Program-made: the position numbers and the translations under genes
The notes under the pieces: model-generated
Seen by the model: only the letters and a program-made list of their open reading frames with translations
Database searches by the model: none
Told to the model about the DNA's origin: nothing
Assembly: GCA_014730235.1 (NCBI GenBank)
Contig: WJIO01000385.1
Coordinates: 1-9,552, forward strand
Direction: 5' to 3'
Length of the DNA stretch: 9,552 nucleotides
Origin: Candidatus Poribacteria bacterium
GTDB taxonomy: Bacteria > Poribacteria > DTPJ01 > WJIO01
Shown here: in pieces, positions 1-5,338 of the stretch
Numbering within the stretch: the stretch's first letter is position 1
Layout: each line of letters starts with the position of its first letter

Positions 1-289
1 ATCAGCCCGGATTGGTGATAAATCCATAGGTATCGCATGCCCCGATTGTTCAGGGCTGGACGGTTATGATAATCTCCTGCGCTTTACCCTTTTGAGATCG
101 CCAGTCTACGCCTGGCACGATCCGGCGAAACTGGAAGCCAATACCTTCTATCAATATACAGATCAGGGTGAACACGCTTTCCGGTTTACCATAATTGAAA
201 ACGCAAATCCCGAAATCCTTAAATCCCTCGCCCTTTCGGAACACCGAAGACCTTTATGTTACGACTGGACAAAAGGACAGATAAGTTAG
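1..289 (+). CDS. Alpha-mannosidase (GH38-like), C-terminal fragment, 5' end outside window
   Basis: The frame is open from base 2 to the TAG at 287-289, giving about 95 residues with no start in the window. The translation has the hallmarks of the C-terminal beta region of GH38 alpha-mannosidases: GYDN, then LLRFTLLRSPVY, then YTDQGEHAFRFTI. The matching family pattern is a GYD element, a (T/S)LLRSP strand and a D(Q/R)GEH.F strand. GH38 enzymes cleave alpha-mannosidic bonds in a Zn-dependent retaining reaction whose catalytic domain lies further upstream, so no active-site residue can be checked here. The protein stops soon after HRRPLCYDW. Classical GH38 proteins usually run on for roughly another hundred residues or more, so this one is either a short subfamily member or 3'-truncated; the AT-rich DNA after the stop shows no continuation. 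Family assignment is fairly sure; substrate and location are unknown. Confidence 0.72.
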   Translation, partial: SARIGDKSIGIACPDCSGLDGYDNLLRFTLLRSPVYAWHDPAKLEANTFYQYTDQGEHAFRFTIIENANPEILKSLALSEHRRPLCYDWTKGQIS

Positions 290-417
290 ATCAAAAGATA
301 AAATCATTTATATGAAAACTTATTAATCTAAGGTTCCTCAGTAATACTAAATGCTTATAAATTGATGTGAATAACTTAAATTTCCTTTTGGATTTAATTT
401 ATTATCAAGAGTAAATA

Positions 418-762
418 ATGTCAAAAATAAAAAAATCAAGAGTTTACTGACGAACCAATTCATCAAAAGCCGCTTAGATTGTGGCCTGGTGTTGTCATTG
501 TAATTCTGCAATGGTTTGTCAGGTTTGGCATCCCTGCTATTGCGTCTGATATGGCTGCAATAGTTGTACTTGGCGGGGTTGCAGGTTATTGCTTGTCATG
601 ATATGGTGGGCGTTTTTTAGTCGTGCTCCACGAGTGGAAAGATGACTCGCTATTGTTCTGATGATAACAGCGATGGCAGTAACATGGCGGTTCACCCATA
701 TATCTATCAGGTACCAGGAGATGGCAGCTTTTCGGCTACCGGGTATAAATACAGAAAATTGA
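418..762 (+). pseudogene. Decayed N-terminus of a membrane-anchored PQQ-propeller (BamB-like) protein
   Basis: No intact frame exists here, but three consecutive pieces read as one membrane protein. An ATG at 418 opens MSKIKKS. After the seven-A run at 429-435 the sense moves to another frame (437-598), reading TDEPIHQKPLRLWPG, VVIVILQWFVRFGIPAI and VVLGGVAGYCLS. That frame ends at TGA 599-601, and sense resumes from 598 as MIWWAFFSRAPRVER. A TGA at 643-645 follows where family members, as I recall them, have Trp; then LAIVLMITAMAVTWRFTHISI. The elements PLRLWPGVVIVxLQW, WWAFFSRAP and ER(W)xAxVLMI match, from memory, the N-terminal transmembrane region of proteins annotated as PQQ-binding-like beta-propeller/BamB-like in planctomycete and FCB-type genomes. 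Similarity fades near 700, and the propeller that should follow is absent. Two frameshifts, one nonsense codon and a large 3' deletion make function very unlikely. The 3' boundary given is the next stop in the last frame and is approximate. Confidence 0.55.
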
Positions 763-763
763 A

Positions 764-770
764 AAGGGGA
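764..770 (+). promoter_or_regulatory. Ribosome binding site for the 776 gene
   Basis: AAGGGGA lies six bases before ATG 776, preceded by the string AAATTGAAAAGGGG. This strong purine-rich site supports ATG 776 as the start. The same 14-base string recurs at 3902-3915 before the gene at 3921. No convincing promoter could be picked out of the pseudogene upstream. Confidence 0.7.
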
Positions 771-775
771 AAAGT

Positions 776-2479
776 ATGCGAAACAAAATTTACCATAAAG
801 GCAATTCTGGCCCTCTAAGATTTAGTGCTTTTGTCCAGGCACCATCTGTAAACCACTATTTTTCCAGCGAAGATGGCTTAAATGAAGCAATTAAGCTATT
901 CGAAGCCAATAATATATCAAAAGTATATTTAGACTGCCTGAGAGGTGGGCATTTTCCCGGAAAGGATATATTGATAAAGGCCAGAGATTTCTTTGAGAAT
1001 AATGGTATAAAAACAGCGGCAGGTCTTACTCCTACCCAGGGAACTGGTAAAGGCTCAACTCATGGGCGATGGTGGCTTTGTTATACCAACAAAGAAACCC
1101 AGGAGGGTATAAAGGAGGTAGTGCGGGAGACAGCAGAAATTTTTGACGAAATCATAGTTGATGATTTTCTGTGTACCCACTGTCAATGCGCTGAATGTCA
1201 GGAAGCTCGCAGAAACAGAACCCTGGAGGAATATTACCGGGAACTCCTGGTTCAGGTAGCCCGGGATTGTATTATCAATCCAGCCAGGGATGAAACCCCC
1301 GGGATCAGGATGATAATAAAATATCCCCAATGGTACGATAGATTCCATAAGTTTGGTTATGATGTAACCCGTCATCCTCAGCAGTTCGACGAAGTTTGGG
1401 TAGGTACGGAAATTCGGGATCCCCTTGTTGAATATGTCCATCAATATCAGGCCTTTGCAAATTACCGCTGGCTGGCTTCTTTATCCGGTGAAAAGATCGG
1501 CGGGGCCTGGTTTGACTTTATAAACTGCTATCCTGAGATATACGTGGAACAGGCAGTGCAGAGCATATTGGCCGGAGCCAGGGAGTTAATAAGGTTTCAT
1601 TACGATCCGGAACTCTACTCGCCGGAAAACCCAAATACAAAAGCTCTGATCCGGATAATGCCTGAATTGAAAAGGCTTGCAGAATTTCTGGGTAACTCCC
1701 AATTTCAGGGAATACACTTCTACAAGCCGCCGGATATAGATGGAGAAGATGAAGCATTTTTACTGGATTATCTGGGCATGCTGGGATTACCCATGATACC
1801 ATGCAGTGAATTTCCGTCGGATGCCAGGTCTATATGTCTGCCAATACAGGCAGCTTCTATCGATGGTATAATGGATCATGTAATAAAATCCCTTGAATCA
1901 GGAGCAACTATAATGTTGACTCCTGGATTCCTGCAAAAGCTTCAGCATGATGAAAGGTTATTGAGAATTGCCGGATATTCATCACCGGCTGTGACCAAAA
2001 ACGATATATGGACATTCAGATTTTCCGTTGATCAAACTCCCGGTATGGCCGAATCCCATATACGCTTTGGCGCTAACCTTCATCCTGTATCCGCCGAAGT
2101 TGTGGTCTGGGGTATTCATCAGGAAGGCAACTTTCCGGTAATCACATGCAAAAGGCATGATAGGGGAAAGGTAATTGTATTTAACGCAAAAACTTTCTGT
2201 TATCCCCGGGGATCAAGTCGGGTAACCACTGGGGAGCCGGTTTCTCTACCACATCTTCCTCAAAACATTGTAGATAAACTGCGCCGGGAAATGCTGTCGG
2301 ATTTTCCTCTGGATATAAATGTACGTTCCCGCGTTGGTGTGTATTATTATTCCGGCAAGCTGGTTTTAACTAACTTTAACGATCAATCGGTTAAGGTGAT
2401 TTTTAATCTAAACAAAGGAAAAGAAAAAACAGAAGTTTTTATTCCACCAAGAGTTTTTGTAACCCTTAAACTTGAATAA
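776..2479 (+). CDS. Glycoside-hydrolase-like TIM-barrel protein with CxxCxCxxC cluster (hypothetical)
   Basis: A 567-residue protein with no signal peptide or membrane segment, hence probably cytoplasmic. Residues about 15-260 look like a (beta/alpha)8 barrel: strand-like KVYLDCLRGG (49-58), IKTAAGLTP (78-86), DEIIVDDFL (124-132), and GGAWFDFINCYPE (242-254). The IVDDF strand is followed by C133, C136, C138 and C141 in a CxxCxCxxC arrangement. Barrel glycosidase-like proteins of environmental bacteria often carry a shorter version of this (an acidic DDFF/DEF strand then C-x-C-x-x-C). Acidic residues D129, D130 and D247 or E254 are candidates for catalysis, but I cannot assign them. Residues about 305-395 resemble the Rossmann-like trimerisation domain of clan GH-A beta-galactosidases (strands at GIHFYKP, PMIPCSE and ATIMLTPGF). 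The last 50 residues form a small beta domain. I do not recognise a CAZy family; glycosidase-like is an inference from fold cues. It lies alone between non-coding stretches. Confidence 0.6.
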   Translation: MRNKIYHKGNSGPLRFSAFVQAPSVNHYFSSEDGLNEAIKLFEANNISKVYLDCLRGGHFPGKDILIKARDFFENNGIKTAAGLTPTQGTGKGSTHGRWWLCYTNKETQEGIKEVVRETAEIFDEIIVDDFLCTHCQCAECQEARRNRTLEEYYRELLVQVARDCIINPARDETPGIRMIIKYPQWYDRFHKFGYDVTRHPQQFDEVWVGTEIRDPLVEYVHQYQAFANYRWLASLSGEKIGGAWFDFINCYPEIYVEQAVQSILAGARELIRFHYDPELYSPENPNTKALIRIMPELKRLAEFLGNSQFQGIHFYKPPDIDGEDEAFLLDYLGMLGLPMIPCSEFPSDARSICLPIQAASIDGIMDHVIKSLESGATIMLTPGFLQKLQHDERLLRIAGYSSPAVTKNDIWTFRFSVDQTPGMAESHIRFGANLHPVSAEVVVWGIHQEGNFPVITCKRHDRGKVIVFNAKTFCYPRGSSRVTTGEPVSLPHLPQNIVDKLRREMLSDFPLDINVRSRVGVYYYSGKLVLTNFNDQSVKVIFNLNKGKEKTEVFIPPRVFVTLKLE

Positions 2480-2547
2480 TATACTTGAATATATAGATTT
2501 TCTTGTGTATACTCAAAGTGTGAAATTTTTTAGCAGTAAAAATAATA

Positions 2548-2569
2548 GGTTCTTCCGGGTTTAGTGTGG
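2548..2569 (+). mobile_element. Possible solitary ISL3-type insertion-sequence end (remnant)
   Basis: The stretch begins GGTTCTTCCGGG and continues TTTAGTGTGG. To my recollection this resembles terminal inverted repeats of ISL3-family elements, which begin GG-C/T-TCTTC and carry a T-rich then GTG segment. No complementary end and no transposase lie in the window, so at best this is a lone end left by excision or decay. The assignment rests on memory of the family pattern and is weak. Confidence 0.22.
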
Positions 2570-2593
2570 TAATAGTTTTAAAATTCTCTCAAC

Positions 2594-2664
2594 CTGTCAT
2601 TCCTGATTCAAGCTTTTTCAAAAAGCTTGAGCAAAAAGGAATAAGAGTTTCGCAGTAATGACAG
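2594..2664. repeat. Nested inverted repeat (REP/MITE-like)
   Basis: The outer arms are CTGTCATT (2594-2601) and AATGACAG (2657-2664), a perfect 8-base inverted pair. Inside is a perfect 11-base-arm palindrome at 2608-2630 (TCAAGCTTTTT, centre C, AAAAAGCTTGA). ATTCCT (2599-2604) and AGGAAT (2637-2642) also pair. The outer TGTCATTCCTG motif is like the ends of short dispersed palindromic repeats common in bacterial genomes (TGTCATTCC...GGAATGACA). It lacks a T-run right after the stem in either direction, so it is not a textbook terminator, although it could attenuate read-through from the 776 gene. Confidence 0.6.
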
Positions 2665-2736
2665 CCTGATAGCATTTTTATTTGCTAGTGTCTCTTTAAG
2701 CACTGCAACATCTGGTTTTAGTTAATTTTAGAAATA

Positions 2737-2780
2737 TCAGAATAATATAGCCGGAAAGAAAACATCCATTTTTTCTCCTT
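2737..2780 (-). other. Strong SD plus 10-codon minus-strand reading frame
   Basis: On the minus strand AAGGAG (2780-2775) precedes an ATG (2769-2767) by five bases, ideal spacing. The frame reads MDVFFPAILF and stops at TGA (2739-2737). The SD is among the best in the window, yet nothing follows it. It may be a leader peptide, the beheaded start of a lost gene, or chance in AT-rich DNA. I see no attenuator structure or downstream minus-strand gene that would give a leader a purpose. Confidence 0.2.
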
Positions 2781-2877
2781 ATTAATTTTGTTTTGTCAAA
2801 TTCTATAACAAGGAATTGTGGTGTTTTTTTCTAATCTTTGTTTATTCTCAAAAGTACGAAAGTATAAGAATATAAAA

Positions 2878-3903
2878 ATGAATAAAATAATAACAGCAAT
2901 TTTAACTTTAATAATATCAATATACCTCATATGCTGTGACAGGACACCTACATTGGAAGTAACATCCGAACCTTCCGGCGCGAAGGTTATTCTGGATGGT
3001 AAAGAAATAGGTATCACTCCTATCAAAATTCAGCCTTCACCAGGTGAACACCGGCTGATGGTGGCAAAACTAGGTTATTATGGAGCTGCGGCAAATATAC
3101 CTGCTAAAATTGACGATATTGACGAGTTAAAGTTAAACCTGAAAAGAATTTCAACTGAAGATATGATTAAAATTCCTGCTGGCCCTTTTCTTATGGGTAG
3201 CAGTGATGAAGAGATTACAAAAGTTGTTCGGGATCTGGGTGGTGGAGAACTTGGGCCTGATGTCGGTTGGTTTGCCGCTGAAAGACCACAGCACGAAGCC
3301 AGTGTAGAGGAATTTTACATAGATAAATACGAAGTAACCAACGAAAAATACAAAGCTTTTGTAGAAGCAGTAGGAAAACCCACACCCAGGGACTGGGAAG
3401 GTGGAACATATCCCGAAGGTAAAGGGGATCATCCTGTAGTATATGTAAGCTGGGAAGATGCAAATGAATATTGTCATTGGGTGGGTAAGCGACTCCCCAC
3501 AGAAACGGAATGGGAAAAAGCCGCCAGAGGAACAGATGCCAGAATATGGCCCTGGGGAAATACCTTTGACATAACAAAATGCAACGTGGAATCATGGGAA
3601 GGTTCAGGCTCAACACCTGTAGGCAGTTATCCTGATGGTGTAAGCCCATATGGGGTCTACGACATGGCCGGAAACGTGTGGGAATGGACTGATAGCTGGT
3701 ATGATGCCTATCCCGGTTCAGACCACACAACAACTGAGTTTGGTAAAAAAGTGCGGGTGCTTAGAGGCGGTTCTTGGTATCATTATAACAGCCTTGGGCC
3801 TATAGGTGCGCGATGTGCCTCCCGGGATCGGGCAGTTCCCCAATCCATTTCTTACGTCGCTGGTTTCAGATGTGCTATTGGTGTAGATGAACTGGCAGAA
3901 TAA
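2878..3903 (+). CDS. PEGA-domain plus FGE-like (SUMF1-type) exported protein, catalytic cysteines absent
   Basis: 341 residues from ATG 2878. The N-terminus is a hydrophobic export signal (MNKIITAILTLIISIYLICC) ending in C19-C20 followed by D-R. This suggests a lipoprotein, though the residues before the cysteine are not canonical. Residues about 25-90 form a PEGA domain (EPSGAKVILDGKEIGITPIK, then GEHRLMVAKLGY), a small beta domain common on surface or periplasmic proteins. Residues about 95-335 are an FGE/sulfatase-modifying-factor domain: MIKIPAGPFLMGS, FYIDKYEVTNEKY, KRLPTETEWEKAARG, WPWGN, YDMAGNVWEW, RVLRGGSW, GFRCA. Aligned by eye with human SUMF1 (GGSYMCHRSYC), the copper-binding catalytic cysteines correspond to H302 and G307, so it should not make formylglycine; a binding or structural role is more likely. 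An in-frame GTG at 2818 (or 2821, five bases after AGGAA) would add about 20 residues in front of the signal. ATG 2878 gives the better signal peptide but has a weak SD. First of a three-gene operon; 17 bases to the next gene. Confidence 0.85.
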   Translation: MNKIITAILTLIISIYLICCDRTPTLEVTSEPSGAKVILDGKEIGITPIKIQPSPGEHRLMVAKLGYYGAAANIPAKIDDIDELKLNLKRISTEDMIKIPAGPFLMGSSDEEITKVVRDLGGGELGPDVGWFAAERPQHEASVEEFYIDKYEVTNEKYKAFVEAVGKPTPRDWEGGTYPEGKGDHPVVYVSWEDANEYCHWVGKRLPTETEWEKAARGTDARIWPWGNTFDITKCNVESWEGSGSTPVGSYPDGVSPYGVYDMAGNVWEWTDSWYDAYPGSDHTTTEFGKKVRVLRGGSWYHYNSLGPIGARCASRDRAVPQSISYVAGFRCAIGVDELAE

Positions 3904-3907
3904 ATTG

Positions 3908-3915
3908 AAAAGGGG
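3908..3915 (+). promoter_or_regulatory. Ribosome binding site for the 3921 gene
   Basis: AAAAGGGG ends five bases before ATG 3921, within the 17-base gap after the preceding stop. It fixes the start of the PD40 lipoprotein. It is embedded in AAATTGAAAAGGGG, which is identical to the leader of the gene at 776. Confidence 0.7.
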
Positions 3916-3920
3916 TACCA

Positions 3921-4853
3921 ATGAGGCAGGGATTTCTGTTTTGTATAGCATTATTCTGTATTTTCATTGTAATTACATCATCAGGATGCGAGGAAAAGCC
4001 TTCGATTAAGCTGCCGATTGGTTATTTTCCATCTTCAAAGTCATTACTTAATATTGGTTCAACTGCCCACAGCCCATCTGTTGGTGGCGACAAGATAACA
4101 TTTTCTGCATATGTTGATGACAATAATGAAATATTCGTATCCAATATAGATGGCTCAAGCATACAAAGACTTACCTTCAATGATACCAGCGACTACAGTC
4201 CGGCCATTTCACCGGATGGCACAAAGGTCGTGTATATATCCTTTATACGCTACGGCAACAGCAACGACGAAGTTTTTGTAATGGATATTGACGGGCGTAA
4301 CCAGATAAGACTAACAGAAAACACCATATCCGATGGTAGCCCGGAATTTTCCCCTGATGGTAACAGCATAGTGTTCCAGAGTACCCTCAATAACACCGGT
4401 GAAATATTTGTTATGGACGTTAAAAGCCGGCAGGAAAAGCGGCTGACAACTTCAGATGGCGATAGCTGCTGTGCATCCTTTTCCCCTGACGGTAAGCAGA
4501 TCGTTTATTCTATATTTTTAGCATCTCCTATGGGGATCAAAAGCGATATATACCTGATGGACACAGATGGAAAAAATCAAAAACAGCTAACAGACAACGA
4601 ATTTATGAACTCAAACCCATCCTTTTCCCCCGATGGGAAATTTATAGTATTTGACACCAACCGGGACGGCAACAGCGAAATATATATCATGAAAACCGAT
4701 GGAAGCCAGCAAACCCGACTGACCAAAAACAGCTATATTGATATGGAACCCGTATTTATGCCGGATAATCGCAGGATAGTTTTCATTGCCAACAGGAGTA
4801 TTGATGAGCATTTGGGGGTTTATGTTATGGATCTGCTGGAAACCTCCCGATAA
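3921..4853 (+). CDS. PD40 (TolB-like) beta-propeller lipoprotein
   Basis: 310 residues. Residues 1-23 are a lipoprotein signal peptide: a hydrophobic core, then ITSSGC with the acylated cysteine at C23, followed by E-E. The rest is a WD40-like/PD40 propeller. A first blade lies at about 51-80 (SPSVGGDKITFSAY, then NEIFVSNIDGSS). It is followed by PD40 repeats with ISPDGTKVVY (97-106), FSPDGNSIVF (143-152), FSPDGKQIVYS (187-197), FSPDGKFIVF (235-244) and a degenerate MPDNRRIVF (280-288), so about six blades. Repeats close with the usual EIFVMDVKS / IYLMDTDGK / EIYIMKTDGS strand and an RLT step, as in the TolB C-terminal domain. It is shorter than true TolB (about 430 residues) and lacks the TolB N-terminal domain, and no pal/tolQRA genes are nearby, so it is not TolB. 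A membrane-tethered binding or scaffold protein in the periplasm or outer membrane is the likely role; the ligand is unknown. Its last codons form half of a hairpin with the next gene's SD. Confidence 0.85.
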   Translation: MRQGFLFCIALFCIFIVITSSGCEEKPSIKLPIGYFPSSKSLLNIGSTAHSPSVGGDKITFSAYVDDNNEIFVSNIDGSSIQRLTFNDTSDYSPAISPDGTKVVYISFIRYGNSNDEVFVMDIDGRNQIRLTENTISDGSPEFSPDGNSIVFQSTLNNTGEIFVMDVKSRQEKRLTTSDGDSCCASFSPDGKQIVYSIFLASPMGIKSDIYLMDTDGKNQKQLTDNEFMNSNPSFSPDGKFIVFDTNRDGNSEIYIMKTDGSQQTRLTKNSYIDMEPVFMPDNRRIVFIANRSIDEHLGVYVMDLLETSR

Positions 4854-4861
4854 AAGGGAGG
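4843..4861 (+). promoter_or_regulatory. SD-sequestering hairpin with the upstream stop codon in its loop (translational coupling)
   Basis: CCTCCC (4843-4848) and GGGAGG (4856-4861) pair perfectly around the seven-base loop GATAAAA. The loop holds the TAA stop (4851-4853) of the PD40 lipoprotein, and the 3' arm is the SD of the gene at 4872, ten bases before its ATG. In the mRNA the SD would be hidden until a ribosome finishing the upstream gene melts the stem. This is the standard geometry for translational coupling. The pairing is seen directly; the regulatory role is inferred. Confidence 0.55.
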
Positions 4862-4871
4862 CGGAATTTAT

Positions 4872-5336
4872 ATGCCTAAGAAAAAGAAAAACAAAAAAGA
4901 TGGTTATTTAAAACGACGCAATAGATTTTCTAAAAAATTAAAAGATCAGAATATTAATGGAATAATTATAGATAATCCTCCTGGAAGGCGTAAAATGTCC
5001 GAAATTATACTGGAATTCGTAGAACCATATTTCCATCTTCCGCACCCTATTAAATCTATCGAGGATTTATTGGATATGGCATCTTTAGCATGGAACATGG
5101 CAATTCTTCCTGAAGAAGCAAAAGATTTACTTTTAGAAGGATTTCTGGAGGAACATATACTTTCTGATTCCGAATTAAAGGAAAAGATGAAACTCGTTGA
5201 CGAGTTGGTGGAACGTAAAAAGAAACATTTTCATCAATACAAAAGATTGTTTAGGGATTATCAATTAACTTATATTAATGATAATGACTGGAATATATCC
5301 ATATTATCTGAATTTCCCAGATCCGATGTAGAATAG
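4872..5336 (+). CDS. Conserved-looking hypothetical protein, 154 residues, lysine-rich N-terminus
   Basis: I do not recognise a named family. The protein has no signal peptide or membrane span. Residues 1-24 are strongly basic (MPKKKKNKKDG, then KRRNRFSKKLK), as in nucleic-acid- or ribosome-associated proteins or simply as a disordered tail. Residues about 40-125 look alpha-helical, with the core KMSEIILEFVEPYF, then DLLDMASLAWNMAILPEE and a charged helix near KLVDELVERKKKHFHQYKR. The pattern of an S-E-I-L-F-x-E-P helix followed by A-x-x-A-W-N-x-x-x-L-P-E-E is reminiscent of a small uncharacterised bacterial family, recalled only loosely. Base composition is more AT-rich than the propeller gene before it. 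It is last in the operon, and its stop lies two bases from the stop of the convergent dehydratase gene. The SD is GGGAGG, at an ample distance of ten bases and within a hairpin. Confidence 0.7.
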   Translation: MPKKKKNKKDGYLKRRNRFSKKLKDQNINGIIIDNPPGRRKMSEIILEFVEPYFHLPHPIKSIEDLLDMASLAWNMAILPEEAKDLLLEGFLEEHILSDSELKEKMKLVDELVERKKKHFHQYKRLFRDYQLTYINDNDWNISILSEFPRSDVE

Positions 5337-5338
5337 AT

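Larger units (their letters stand above)
2480..2877. other. Intergenic region with repeat remnants, no intact gene
   Basis: About 400 bases with no plausible protein on either strand, apart from a possible 20-codon N-terminal extension of the following gene. It is AT-rich. It holds a sequence resembling an insertion-sequence end (2548-2569), a nested inverted repeat (2594-2664) and a strong minus-strand SD before a 10-codon frame (2737-2780). No canonical promoter for the downstream operon could be identified with confidence. Confidence 0.6.

Noticed and set aside
599-645. TGA read as tryptophan or another sense codon (recoded genome)
   Set aside because: The TGA at 643-645 sits where Trp is expected, but frameshifts also break this region, and all long genes in the window are intact in the standard code with TGG used freely.
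711-775. Open stretch reading PGDGSFSATGYKYRKLKRG as a gene fragment
   Set aside because: Too short and without recognisable homology; it overlaps the ribosome binding site of the next gene.
2608-2630. Palindrome as a rho-independent terminator of the 776 gene
   Set aside because: The stem is AT-rich and no T-run follows it on either strand; the larger nested repeat explains it better.
2818-2877. GTG start at 2818 (or 2821) for the PEGA-FGE-like gene
   Set aside because: AGGAA lies close by, but the 20 extra residues would sit in front of a good export signal; ATG 2878 places the signal peptide at the N-terminus. Not excluded.
3921-4853. Assignment of the propeller gene as tolB
   Set aside because: It lacks the TolB N-terminal domain, is much shorter, carries a lipobox, and has no tol-pal neighbours.
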